Positions 53,101-63,459 of a stretch of 64,000 bases of DNA are shown one piece after another. Source of the stretch: Plazaster borealis (Eukaryota; Echinodermata; Asteroidea; Forcipulatida; Labidiasteridae); contig CM037463.1 in assembly GCA_021014325.1 (NCBI GenBank), positions 62,001-126,000 of the forward strand, in the 5' to 3' direction. The number at the start of each line of letters is the position of its first letter. Within the stretch, counting starts at the first letter, position 1. Made by a program: the position numbers and the translations under genes. The notes under the pieces were generated by a model that was not told the DNA's origin, did not search any database, and worked only from the letters and a program-made list of their open reading frames with translations.

Positions 53101-56100
53101 CAACAAACCAGGGAGCAAATTTATCAAGACTAAGCACTGAAAAGTCTTGCTTAGCAGAAAGAGGTTACCAGCCAAAATACCATGTATTGTATATTTCTCG
53201 TGACTGGTTCACTATTTTTTCCTTATCAGAAAGATTTGCTAAGCACAATTTCCTGCTTAACCAGCTTGATGAAATTGGGTCCACTTTGATTTAGCTACTT
53301 GGTGTATCACTGCTCCCTATCATTGATGTTGAAATAGATTAGTTCTCTTCATCATACACAACAATCGGCCAGGTTGTATTCAAGCTCAAACCTTCAAGTA
53401 TGAGGCCGTGTTCGATTAACCACTTTGGCAGTGGCTATGGCCATATTGCTGAAAAGGCTTCTGCTGATAACAGCCATAGCTGCTGCCGAAGTCACTTGAT
53501 TCGGACACTTTCAAAGGTTTTCAATTCTTGTGTAACTGCATGAATTATGGGAACCTGAACTGACTCACTGGATACAGACAAACAATAACTAAAGGTCAAA
53601 GGTTAAAGAGTAGCCTCCCATACCAGTTTCTTCTGAAGTTCAGTTCGTATCTTAGTCTCGTCCTCAAGCTTAGACTGCGTTCGCTTCAGTTTCTCCTTGA
53701 GCTCTTTCATGACAACCTGAGAGGCCTCCATGGGACCCTTATTGGATCTCAGAGCCTGTTCCTTCTCCTGATAAAAAAAAACACGACCAGAAAAATGTGG
53801 GTATTGGTAAGATACCGAGTTTCAATTAAAAACAAAAACAAACAAACAAACAAAAAGTGACTTTTGACATAGAGAGTGCAAATTTGGTTAAGTGAATTGT
53901 TTATGGTTGAATATTTCATGTCTATTTGTCTGAAACAAATTACAGCAGCAAACTATTTAAGGATAACAGTTTGAATGGGTCATGAACCAGAGGTACTAAT
54001 TATACCAAGAAGGGAAAGGAAGGGATTATACTGCCTTGCAGACACACCCAAGTGCCACATTCTGAGGACTCACAGTTCATGTTCCAATGTCAGAGACATT
54101 CGTCTGTGCAAGTCTCACACTTAGTTTGAGAACCTTGTATATATGAGCTAATTAAAGAAACACTTGAATCGGTCGTTAAGTTCAAATCTGTGTGAGACTT
54201 GTAGGGTCTAAAGAATGTAAACCATTGAAGCAGAAACCAGGAGAATGCTTAGCTCAATTGTCGTCTGTGTCTGCTGTGCACGCCATCCATCAAAACCATG
54301 TGACATGCCTGTATGGCAAACTTTTCCCGATCAACCAATGGGATGGCTGAAGTTTGTAATACAGCTAGAACAGCTGTGAACATAGATAACTACACACACA
54401 GCATTCCCTGGGTTCTATTTTAATGATATAAACACACTACATACCTCAGCCAGTAGTTTGATGCTACCCTTGAGTGTTTCGACCTGCTCCAGTAGCATCG
54501 ACTCTCTCTCTCGAGCTTGGTGAGATTGCAGACGGAACTGACTCCTCAGCTGCTTCTCATGGTCCTTAGACTCCTTCTCCTTGCGTCGCATTAGACTCTT
54601 TAGGGCATCCTTCTCCGTCTCTGCACGCTGTGAGCAAACGAGAAAGATAGAAACAAAAATTATTGTTTGCTTTCTAAACAAGACAAAGCTTTCAAAGAGG
54701 GGGGGGGGTTGGGGGGGTGATTTGACAGGTTTACTCCGTTGACATTTTGTGCAATTTTCCCTCAATTAAAAAACACAAAACTACACAACATCTTTGATGT
54801 GATTTTCCCCCCTCCCATTTAAAGGGAATGTCTAAGAAGGGTAATAGCCAGCACTCCATCATACCTGCAGATCATTAGAGAGTTTATGATGGACAGCTTT
54901 CATGGTGTCCACCTCCCCACACAGCAGGCGTCTGCTGGCTTCGCAGGCAGCATATTGGTCCTCTCTGTTTCGCAGCTTCTCCCCAATGCTGTGCATGTGA
55001 TCCTGGTAGGCGGTAAATAAAAGCATCCACAGCAGTTTCAAATACCTTTAATAACTTAAAAACTTGAGTTAAAGTCTGACTTCAAAATCTCAAAACTTAA
55101 GTCCTATAGACCATTACAGTGCTGAACATCACAAAATGGGAATGCGCAGTCATGAAGCTCGGTCTTTGATTGGCCACCTAAGTCGAACAAAAGTAAAAAG
55201 TAATATGAGACAGACAGTTGAAGTAAATGGCTGTATGACAAAAAAAATTATCAGGAACTGCACGTTTATTAAATGAACTACGTAAAACCACGTGCAGCAT
55301 TTAGGTCTTTGATGTTTACAAAGCTGTCTGTAGTGGTCTATTCTGCCTTTCATAAGTGGTAGTCTTAATCAATAGATGTGTCTGAGTGCACCTACATTGG
55401 GGTACAGAGGAGGAACTCCAGAAATCAACATGCAATTGAGACAGGCAATCAATAGATGTGTTAAAGTGCACCTACATTGGGGTACAGAGGAGGAACTCCA
55501 GAAATCAACATGCAATTGAGACAGGCAATCAATAGATGTGTTAAAGTGCACCTACATTGGGGTACAAAGGAGGACCTCCAGAAATCAACATGCAATTGAG
55601 ACAGGCAATCAATAGATGTGTTAAAGTGCACCTACATTGGGGTACAGAGGAGGACCTCCAGAAATCAACAAGTAATTGAGACAGGCAATCAATAGATGTG
55701 TTAAAGTGCACCTACATTAAGGTACAAAGGAGGACCTCCAGAAATCAACAAGTAATTGAGACAGGCAATCAATAGATGTGTTAAAGTGCACCTACATTGG
55801 GGTACAGAGGAGGACCTCCAGAAATCAACATGCAATTGAGACAGGCAATCAATAGATGTGTTAAAGTGCACCTACATTGGGGTACAGAGGAGGACCTCCA
55901 GAAATCAACAAGTAATTGAGACAGGCAATCAATAGATGTGTTAAAGTGCACCTACATTGGGGTACAAAGGAGGACCTCCAGAAATCAACAAGTAATTGAG
56001 ACAGGCAATCAATAGATGTGTTAAAGTGCACCTGCATTGGGGTACAGAGGAGGACCTCCAGAAATCAACATGTAATTGAGACAGGCAATCAATAGATGTG

Positions 56101-59100
56101 TTAAAGTGCACCTACATTGGGGTACAGAGGAGGACCTCCAGAAATCAACATGTAATTGAGACAGGCAATCAATAGATGTGTTAAAGTGCACCTACATTGG
56201 GGTACAGAGGAGGACCTCCAGAAATCAACACATGATCAAGACGAACTATGATGTTTACCTTATCTGCCGTAGCAACCATAAGCAGCTGTTCCACCTTTCG
56301 TTTTTCGTTCTTAATCTGTGCTTCTTGTTCCTTGACATCTAGCGTGACCTGGCTGGTCTGTGACAGCTGGTGCAGCAGGCTGGAGATCTCATTACGCAGG
56401 TCCTTGTTGGAATTCTCAGAGGAGGCAAACTGGCTCTGAATTGAGAGAGAAAAGGATGCATTTGTAGCTTCGTAAGCTGCAGCTTAAGGGATTTCCAGAG
56501 TAATGTTTTTTGTTCTTTTTTTATCTCACATTCATTTTCTAATATTTGAAATTGAACAAGCTCAAGTTTTACTGTTTAAATGTAAGGGCGACAATCCATG
56601 TTTACGTTTGCGTATTGCATATTCATATTGCATATTTTGAAAATTTATGTGTATGTGTAGGCTACTCATAAATACCAATATTGCGTTTTCCACTTTACCA
56701 AATGCAAATTGCGTCCATCATCAATTCAATCACTCCAGGAGCATATAACTTTTATATGGATTAGGCAATATGCATCACACAACATGCAATACGAATAATA
56801 GGCAATATGCATCACACAACATGCAATACGAATAATACAGGCCTGTGAGTGGACCCTTAAAAAAAGAGCTGAAACACTACATGATGTAACAATGATCGTG
56901 GAACGTCAAGTGAGCGCGCGTCACGCATTTACGCTGGTCGAATTGGGGCACCCCATTGATCCAGTAACTAGGCTTATTTCACATTATTGTAGTTGTACAT
57001 TACTGTTGCCAAGCATATATAAGGCCAAAAAGTGAAGAAAGGAAAAAAAAAAAACAAACAAACAAAAAAAGCAGAAATAAAAAATCGACAAAAAAAGGAA
57101 AAAGCGGATATCCGCTTTAAAGCGGAGATTTCACAGGCCTGATAATAGGCAATAATGCATCACACAACATGCAATACGAATAATAGGCAATATGCATCAC
57201 ACAACATGCAATACGAATAATAGGCAATATGCATCACACAACATGTAATACAGATACAAGTATGGATGCGCAATGCTCAGAGTGTATTTCATTTTTATGC
57301 AATACATGCAACTCGTGATGGACACATAGATTTTAGTTGGCATGGTACACACACCAGGGAATGCCCTTTACTTTTTCTAATAAATACATCTATCTTTCAA
57401 TTCTGTTGAGTACTGAATAATTCTTAACCTTAACACAAATTAGATAAATCTTCCCTCAGTGCTGGTTCAAATTAAAACAGTTCAAATGTTAAACTGTGTA
57501 GGGGTTTTTTCTCATTTCAATTCTGGTCCTTAAATACAAATCCTGTCCAGTAAACTTTTTGAGTTACAGCTAAAAAGAACCTCTACAAATTACAGGGTTT
57601 TTTTCATGATAATCCAAGTCTGATGGAAGATCATTTAGGGCTAAGAATAATCCAAGCTTGCTGGAAGATCATCTAGGGCTAAGGATAGTTCAAGCTTGAT
57701 GGAAGATCATCTAGGGCTAAGGATAATCCAAGCTTGATGGAAGATCATCTAGGGCTAAGGATAATCCAAGTTTGATGGAAGATCATCTAGGGCTAAGGAT
57801 AATCCAAGCTTGATGGAAGATCATCTAGGGCTAAGGATAGTTCAAGCTTGATGGAAGATCATCTAGGGCTAAGGATAGTTCAAGCTTGATGGAAGATCAT
57901 CTAGGGCTAAGGATAATCCAAGTTTGATGGAAGATCATCTAGGGCTAAGGATAATCCAAGCTTGATGGAAGATCATCTAGGGCTAAGGATAATCCAAGCT
58001 TGATGGAAGATCATCTAGGGCTAAGGATAGTTCAAGCTTGATGGAAGATCATCTAGGGCTAAGGATAATCCAAGCTTGATGGAAGATCATCTAGGGCTAA
58101 GGATAGTTCACGCTTGATGGAAGATCATCTAGGGCTAAGGATAATCCAAGCTTGATGGAAGATTATCTAGGGCTAAGGATAATCCAAGTTTGATGGAAGA
58201 TCATCTAGGGCTAAGGATAATCCAAGCTTGATGGAAGATCATCTAGGGCTAAGGATAGTTCAAGCTTGATGGAAGATCATCTAGGGCTAAGGATAGTTCA
58301 AGCTTGATGGAAGATCATCTAGGGCTAAGGATAATCCAAGTTTGATGGAAGATCATCTAGGGCTAAGGATAATCCAAGCTTGATGGAAGATCATCTAGGG
58401 CTAAGGATAATCCAAGCTTGATGGAAGATCATCTAGGGCTAAGGATAGTTCAAGCTTGATGGAAGATCATCTAGGGCTAAGGATAATCCAAGCTTGATGG
58501 AAGATCATCTAGGGCTAAGGATAGTTCAAGCTTGATGGAAGATCATCTAGGGCTAAGGATAATCCAAGCTTGATGGAAGATCATCTAGGGCTAAGGATAG
58601 TTCAAGCTTGATGGAAGATCATCTAGGGCTAAGGATAATCCAAGCTTGATGGAAGATCATCTAGGGCTAAGGATAATCCAAGCTTGATGGAAGATCATCT
58701 AGGGCTAAGGATAATCCAAGCTTGATGGAAGATCATCTAGGGCTAAGGATAATCCAAGTTTGATGGAAGATCATCTAGGGCTAAGGATAGTTCAAGCTTA
58801 ATGGAAGATCATCTAGGGCTAAGGATAATCCAAGCTTGATGGAAGATCATCTAGGGCTAAGGATAATCCAAGTTTGATGGAAGATCATCTAGGGCTAAGG
58901 ATAATCCAAGCTTGATGGAAGATCATCTAGGGCTAAGGATAATCCAAGTTTGATGGAAGATCATCTAGGGCTAAGGATAGTTCAAGCTTGATGGAAGATC
59001 ATCTAGGGCTAAGAATAATCCAAGCTTGATGGAAGATCATCTAGGGCTAAGATTAAATCCAAGTTTGATGGAAGATCATCTAGGGCTAAGGATAATCCAA

Positions 59101-62100
59101 GTTTGATGGAAGATCATCTAGGGCTAAGGATAATCCAAGTTTGATGGAAGATCATCTAGGGCTAAGGATAATCCAAGCTTGATGGAAGATCATCTAGGGC
59201 TAAGGATAATCCAAGCTTGATGGAAGATCATCTAGGGCTAAGGATAATCCAAGCTTGATGGAAGATCATCAAGGGCTAAAGAAAATCCAAGCTTGATGGA
59301 AGATCATCTAGGGCTAAGGATAATCCAAGCTTGATGAAAGATCACCAAGGGTTAAGGATAATCCAAGCTTCATGAAAGATCATCTAAGGCTAAGGATAAT
59401 CCCAGCATGATGGGAGATCATCTTGGGCTAAGTTTTCTCACCTTGAACTCATCCCTTTCACGCAGGACTTGGCTGAGATCTTTAACAAGCTGGTCCTTCT
59501 GCAGGGACACCTTGGCTGTCTGGTTCTGAGCCTCTTGAAGTTTTGTCTTGGTGACCTCCAAGGCCTTCTCACAGCGTGTCTTGTCCTGCTCAAGGCTGCT
59601 CAGGGCGTTCAGGACCTCCTCTATGCGACCTTCAAGGGTTGTCTTCTCACGGACAAGAATCTGATGCTGCTCTTTCAGCTCCTAAAACAAATATTCAATG
59701 CTTTTAATAAACCCTTCTTCTAGTAATGTCGTGGGATAACTTATCACGAAAAAACCACACCTCGGCCTACCCTAGAGTTGAAGAGTTGAGCCGGAAATGT
59801 CCGTAATGCGTAGTGCGCAATTCTGAAAATACATGCCAAGCAATGCAAACAATTTTTATGGATAGGGCAGTACCCAAATGTGCATTTCTTGGCGTGTACT
59901 CTCATTTTTAAGCATTGTGCACTATGCATTAGGCCGGAAATCTATATGTCCTTTATCCATTGTACATAATGCGCAGTGCGTGAAAATGAAAGTACCCCCA
60001 AGCAACGCACATAATTCCATGTATCCGTATTGCGTACTGCAATATCCGTAATATATTTAATTTGATCACGGAATGATGAAGTTGTAAGGGTTTTTTTTTT
60101 AAAATAAAAGCTTCAATCATGGTATTGCACCAAACATCAACCATTGTTCTGGACATCCATGGCGGTGGAGGATTAGTAAAGGATTAATAACAGATTAGCA
60201 GCAGCTGTAGATTGATGTCCAGACCTGCTTACGCTCCTTTGTTAGGTGAAACCACAGTCAAGTATCAGTTCTTTTGTCTACAGTTCAATGATAACAACCC
60301 AAGTGTGTATCTTATGACTGGTGAAACCAAGTGTGCATCTTATGACTGGTAATACAAAGTGCCAAATAGTTGCTTTCAGATTGCCAAATGGTTGAAGTTT
60401 AAAAAATGAACCTTTTGGGACAATTGTTCGGCAGTTGCCCAACCAGCACTATTTGGACCTTATGCCTCAATCACTTGGCAGGTTTGCGAGTGTTGGAGTA
60501 TATCAGAGGTCTGATTTGAACTGGAGTCTGCAGATATGACGATTAGGGAAGTACTAGTGTGCCACCATGACACAGAAAATCAAGGTGCAGTCAATAGTTC
60601 AAGTCTGTAATTACATGGGAGAGGAAATGGCCAAGAACAGAAACCTTTATACCTAACAGTATTTGGCACTTTTCTAATGCCCTTTTTTCTTTAAAAGAGG
60701 TGGGGAGGAAATCCTGTTTTTAGAATTTTACATTTTGTCATTGTTTAATTTCAGTTGGCTGGGAGGTATAAACTTACTCGACAATCCTTGCTGGCTTTCT
60801 GGCTACTCTCCTGGCTCTCCTTAAGGAGTTGCTCCAAACTCATGATCTTACTCTCAAGACCCTGGCGGTGAGAGTGCAACTCAGACTGAGTCTGAAGCAG
60901 CTCATCCTTCTCCTGTTGAGTAATGAGTGACAATGAGTAAACTAAGACTGGCAATTGACAGTATATTCTACAGCGTTAAAGATGCATCGCCTGATTTGTT
61001 TGCCGATTTGATAGTAAAAACTAGTTTAAATATTTAATAGCTATTTTCCAGTAGATCAGAAAGTTATAAACTGTAATACTGAATGACAAAATACAAACGA
61101 GCCATTATCGAGACCCTACATTATCACACTTTACTAGAAGACATACAAACAATTTGCATGTTACGTGTACAACTATTTCGCACACTGTGCCTGGCATATG
61201 CACAAATATTATTTTGCTTTTTGGTTTTGAAATACCATCAAAATTGGTTCAAAGTAAACTTCATTTATCTTTCAGTCATGGCGGAGCAATCTAGTGCACC
61301 AAATTCAAGTTCAGTTGTTCAGATAAGATGTAAAACCAAAGGTCCCATGTATTAAGATAGGCCTAGGTTATGCACATACAAGATGCAGAACACAATCGTG
61401 GAAGAGCAGGGGGTTATCCCGTGTTTGTGGTTCATTGCAAACACACTTGTCTACAGGTTTCCTCAGGCTTTGGAGTTTAATACAGTGATTAAGTTGACTT
61501 TTGAGGCATCCTTGGTTCTCTTACCAGAAACTAATAATAATAATTAATAGTCTTTTGTGAGTTATAGAACTGCTCAACTGACTGACCTTTATGATCTTCT
61601 TGAGCTGCTCCTCATAAGCAGAGCTCTTAGACTGTATCATCAAGAGACCCATAGATGCATCTTCAACCTCCACAAACTCCTCAGAGGATCGGTCCAGAAA
61701 CTGGAATGGTGTGCTCGCTCCTCGCATCTTACCGGCGGAGTCAATGAAGCAGAATTGGTAGAACTCCCCATCCTCTTCTTTGGGTAGGTAGTATGCTGCA
61801 GGTGACCATCAATTTTCAATCATTAAAAATGTACATTTCATTAGTTTTCTGCTTATGACTGTCCATTACATGGTTATTTATAGCATAACAAGAAGGGGGC
61901 TTCACAAAAGAAAAGAAAAGAGGAGGGAGGGGGAAACTGGAACTAAAAGAAAAATCAGATCTGAAAAAAGATCACATCAGAAATTTCAACTTGTGTCACA
62001 AAAATTACCGTGAAACAATTTCACTGGTTACCAGTCAGACAACACCGTGAAACAATTTCACTGGTTACCAGTCAGACAACGCATCAACCTCAAAACATCT

Positions 62101-62750
62101 GTGAAAATCCTATCCACATCCACAACGTCAACTCACAGAACACTTTCATTCTCTACCTATCACCACAACATCAACTCACAGAACACTTTCATTCTCTACC
62201 TATCCACATCCACAACATCAACTCACAGAACACTTTCATTCTCTACCTATCCACATCCACAACATCAACTTACAGAACACTTTCAATGGTCCTATCCACA
62301 TCCACAACATCAACTCACAGAACACCTTCAATGGTCCTATCCACATCCACAACATCAACTCAAAGATCACTTTCAAGGGTAAATAAGACACACTGTTCTC
62401 TTTAAGTTTCTATATTTCAGGGCTCCCCATATATTTTATTTGTATTAAAAGTATTTATCTAATTGACTGTGCCTACACTATGGTTTTTTCCTTCTTCTTT
62501 AATTAATCTTGACAAATCAAGAGTAAATTGTGCAAGGGGTCTACACTGGGGATAAAAGCAGTATACTCACAACTAAACCTGACGGTCTGGTCATAGTCTC
62601 GTCCTTCTATCCAGTCAGCGGGGAAAGGTGCCCAGTCAAACGCCATGTACTGGCGAGTGGAGCTCCACCCTACCTTGAAGATACCCACCCAGTCTCTGGT
62701 TGCCGGGTGAATGGCTGGAGTCAAAGTGTAAGTGCATTCAATGTGTGAAC
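43934..62750 (-). CDS. TAX1BP1: Gene B: TAX1BP1-like selective autophagy receptor (span of 13 exons, 5' end outside window)
   Basis: The 13 exons give 917 codons plus a stop, in one unbroken frame. Domain order: SKICH (exons 1-2, with WVGIFKVGW, then YYLPKEEDGEFYQFC and RGASTPFQF), a hydrophobic patch (GLLMIQSK) at the place of the non-canonical LC3-interacting motif of NDP52/TAX1BP1, about 530 residues of Glu/Lys/Gln-rich coiled coil, a proline-rich region with three NPY motifs, and two C-terminal C2H2-type UBZ fingers (CPECEIEFPP...HIQQH and CPMCNMIMP...HVQTH). Known members tether ubiquitinated cargo to autophagosomes and restrain NF-kB signalling. Two UBZ fingers fit TAX1BP1 or NDP52 better than CALCOCO1; the long coiled coil favours TAX1BP1. 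Human TAX1BP1 is about 790 residues, so this one is longer. The exon encoding the start of SKICH was not found. Many internal exons are phase 0-0, so a skipped exon would not show as a frame break. Confidence 0.88.
44334..44524. mobile_element. MITE with CAGGGGCGGATCCAGG termini and 5-bp target duplication
   Basis: 191 bp. The ends CAGGGGCGGATCCAGG and CCTGGATCCGCGCCTG are inverted repeats with one mismatch. It is flanked by AATAC on both sides (44329-44333 and 44525-44529). Interior is a CT-rich run. Confidence 0.85.
45272..45879 (-). CDS. TAX1BP1: Gene B exon: end of coiled coil and proline-rich linker
   Basis: The largest exon, 202 codons plus two bases. After EDIKLLQDKIAKLHTDYMK comes a Ser/Thr/Pro-rich region with three NPY motifs (FRNPY, YQNPY, YGNPY), a PSAPP motif and a TPPSPRG stretch. 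It ends with a Leu-rich helix KAKLLDLALSLGY and an acidic tail that leads into the zinc fingers. Acceptor TCAACAG, donor GTAAAG. Confidence 0.87.
45918..46094. mobile_element. Snapback MITE family M1, copy 2
   Basis: GGCCCAACTTCATAGAGCTG at the left end mirrors GCAGCTCTGAGAAATGGGTC at the right; interior matches copy 1. Confidence 0.75.
46262..46300. repeat. AATC microsatellite
   Basis: About nine AATC units with two variants. Confidence 0.9.
46636..46850. repeat. 57-bp minisatellite, about 4 copies
   Basis: Units start GTATCGAGTATGGACTTATC at 46636, 46693, 46750 and 46813; the third is 6 bases longer. Confidence 0.9.
47053..47166 (-). CDS. TAX1BP1: Gene B exon: coiled coil 9
   Basis: 38 codons, phase 0-0, AEKQKRQQQDQSFQKERA to QELDEKE. 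Acceptor TTATCCAG, donor GTAAGA. Confidence 0.84.
47886..48052 (-). CDS. TAX1BP1: Gene B exon: coiled coil 8
   Basis: 56 codons including the split Asp: DNELMTQECVLLQASPTP, then FDNDEIQQQMTVLAQELEE to KELYQ. Acceptor ATCCTTAG, donor GTATGA. A PTPANP break interrupts the helix. Confidence 0.85.
48326..49264. mobile_element. PIF/Harbinger-type non-autonomous element
   Basis: 939 bp. The ends GGGGCGGATTGCAATAAAAC and GCGGTCTTAAAC-type sequence (right end in reverse GGGGCGGATTGCACCAAG) are inverted, with several GGTCTTA subterminal repeats. It carries a transposase fragment (separate entry). Confidence 0.82.
48737..49006 (-). pseudogene. HARBI1-like transposase N-terminal fragment
   Basis: 89 codons read DDDTLYRKYRFPRVKILQL ... 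ALRFYATGVIHDVSGEMAGM, resembling the region before the catalytic domain of Harbinger nucleases (RYRF, then ALRF-ATG, then G-x-x-G). It stops before any DDE residues, so it is a broken internal-deletion relic. Confidence 0.7.
49640..52130. repeat. 47-bp minisatellite, about 52 copies
   Basis: Unit holds GATGCGGTTTGTGGCGTCCT and TCCAATACAAGAACACACCA. Linked variants: GCGGTTT/GCCGCTT, TTATAG/TTGTAG, ATACAAG/ATATAAG, ACACACC/ACGCACC. Nearly stop-free on the minus strand, which produces many overlapping repeat ORFs up to 232 codons. It is intronic. Confidence 0.95.
52371..52584 (-). CDS. TAX1BP1: Gene B exon: coiled coil 7
   Basis: 71 codons plus one base: STSEAIFAQEKNDLTRDIN, then a basic patch NKKKTQRSRAASREE and KEDGK. 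Acceptor TTTTCAG, donor GTTAGA. Confidence 0.85.
52747..52941. mobile_element. Snapback MITE family M1, copy 3
   Basis: TTTATAAAACTGCTAAAGCA left, GCAGCTCTATGAATTGAGCC right; interior TGGCTGGTAACC and GCGCTTAGCTACTTTTTG as in other copies. Confidence 0.75.
53108..53283. mobile_element. Snapback MITE family M1, copy 4
   Basis: In opposite orientation internally: GAGGTTACCAGCCAAAATAC and GCTTGATGAAATTGGGTCCA. It lies 166 bases from copy 3. Confidence 0.7.
53624..53767 (-). CDS. TAX1BP1: Gene B exon: coiled coil 6
   Basis: 48 codons, phase 0-0, EKEQALRSNKGPMEASQ to RTELQKKL. Acceptor TTTATCAG, donor GTATGG. Confidence 0.83.
54445..54627 (-). CDS. TAX1BP1: Gene B exon: coiled coil 5
   Basis: 61 codons, phase 0-0, RAETEKDALKSLMRRKEKE to GSIKLLAE, strongly charged helix. 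Acceptor GCTCACAG, donor GTATGT. Confidence 0.85.
54865..55002 (-). CDS. TAX1BP1: Gene B exon: coiled coil 4
   Basis: 46 codons, phase 0-0, DHMHSIGEKLRNREDQ to HHKLSNDLQ. Acceptor CCTACCAG, donor GTATGA. Confidence 0.83.
55368..56230. repeat. 80-bp minisatellite, about 11 copies
   Basis: Unit contains AATAGATGTGTTAAAGTGCA and CCTCCAGAAATCAACA; it ends 29 bases from the donor of the 56259-56435 exon. Confidence 0.95.
56259..56435 (-). CDS. TAX1BP1: Gene B exon: coiled coil 3
   Basis: 59 codons, phase 0-0, SQFASSENSNKDLRNEI to LLMVATADK. Acceptor AATTCAG, donor GTAAAC. Confidence 0.83.
56764..57250. repeat. 37-bp minisatellite split by a MITE
   Basis: Unit AGGCAATATGCATCACACAA then CATGCAATACGAATAAT; two copies left (56764-56837) and three right (57142-57250) of the insertion. 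Confidence 0.88.
56838..57141. mobile_element. hAT-like MITE inside the 37-bp repeat
   Basis: 304 bp, ends CAGGCCTGTGA and TCACAGGCCTG, flanked by ATAATA on both sides. Interior has AGCGGATATCCGCTTTAAAG, a further inverted motif. The hAT assignment rests on the CAGGCCTG-type end; typical hAT duplications are 8 bp. Confidence 0.75.
57610..59430. repeat. 38-bp minisatellite, about 47 copies, with higher-order order
   Basis: Unit is GATAATCCAAGCTTGATGG then AAGATCATCTAGGGCTAAG. Three main variants: AATCC-AAGCTT, AGTTC-AAGCTT and AATCC-AAGTTT. Copies near 59280-59420 are more diverged. The array reaches to about 12 bases from a splice donor. Confidence 0.95.
59442..59681 (-). CDS. TAX1BP1: Gene B exon: coiled coil 2
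   Basis: 80 codons, phase 0-0, ELKEQHQILVREKTTLEG to RERDEFK, no proline. Acceptor TGTTTTAG, donor GTGAGA. The 38-bp minisatellite starts about 12 bases past the donor. Confidence 0.87.
60778..60912 (-). CDS. TAX1BP1: Gene B exon: coiled coil 1
   Basis: 45 codons, phase 0-0, EKDELLQTQSELHSHRQG to KASKDCR; heptad-like Leu/Ile spacing. Acceptor TCAACAG, donor GTAAGT. Confidence 0.85.
61587..61795 (-). CDS. TAX1BP1: Gene B exon: SKICH second part and LC3-motif region
   Basis: 70 codons: YYLPKEEDGEFYQFCFID, RGASTPFQF, an acidic stretch, then MGLLMIQSK and the coiled-coil start EEQLKKIIK. The split Ser codon joins exactly to the previous exon. Acceptor CACCTGCAG, donor GTCAGT. Confidence 0.9.
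62010..62385. repeat. 37-bp duplication plus 47-bp minisatellite
   Basis: Two copies of GTGAAACAATTTCACTGGTT..., then about six units with CACAACATCAACTCACAGAA and CACTTTCATTCTCTACC at 47-base steps, with ends more variable. Confidence 0.88.
62571..62750 (-). CDS. TAX1BP1: Gene B exon: SKICH domain, first part
   Basis: 60 codons (2 bases complete a split codon): SHIECTYTLTP, RDWVGIFKVGWSSTRQY, then DWAPFPADW and the strand DQTVRFS. Acceptor CTTTATAG, donor GTGAGT. SKICH domains bind partners such as the FIP200 complex in this family. Confidence 0.9.
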
Positions 62751-63094
62751 CTATAAAGACAAAGTACAAATTTGGTATGCAAAACAATTGATGAGTGTCA
62801 CTGTCGAGGGGTTTAAACATTGCTGTGGGAATAATGCATTAATGCATTTATAACAATGAAAACACAGGACATCGAATTGTCCACGATCGTTGTCATTCAA
62901 ATACAAAACTTACGACATTAGCAGTCACCAAATATGAGTGAAAATAGCGGTGGGCAAGGCAAAACTATTCCTTTGTAGTCCGCTGGGCGAGTCAAAAAGT
63001 ATTCCTTGTCACAATAAATGACATGGGAGTATGGTTGTAAAATCTCAAAGAGAGATTATTTTGAAGTTCATAATGGTTTGACAAGTCTTGATAC

Positions 63095-63459
63095 TTAAAG
63101 GAACATTACAGAATTGGTTTTTGCTAACAAAACAGTGTAAGCACTTTATATAATCCACCATATACATAAACTGACAAACCTGTAGAAGTTTGAGATCGAT
63201 CGGCCATCTGGGTTATGAGAAAATAGTGAAAAACCGATTACACATTTGCATGTGTTATACAATGCATGAATAAAACGCGCATGAGCGATAAACTCCAATC
63301 GGAAATTAGTTTTATTTATTTCTCATCAAATATGGCATTTCAGACAGAAATATTTCTAGGGATGTTTTCTACTATCATCATCATTAGACCGTGTAAGTTT
63401 TATGTAAATCTGTGATCTTCAAGAAAATTTTAATTACCAGTTCTGTAACGTTCCTTTAA
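63095..63459. mobile_element. TTAA-flanked MITE
   Basis: Ends TTAAAGGAACATTACAGAAT and CCAGTTCTGTAACGTTCCTT are inverted repeats with TTAA at 63095-63098 and 63456-63459. Separate family from the element at 48126. Confidence 0.82.

Noticed and set aside
57610..59430. CRISPR-like array
   Set aside because: The 38-bp units are directly contiguous with no unique spacers, and the context is an animal intron.
62010..62405. 131- and 111-codon plus-strand ORFs rich in His, Ser and Thr
   Set aside because: They follow a 47-bp minisatellite in an intron, antisense to gene B.
62880..63010. Possible missing SKICH N-terminal exon near a GTAAGT donor at about 62907
   Set aside because: The translated sequence ends in a stop before the donor and lacks SKICH residues; it looks like another dispersed repeat.
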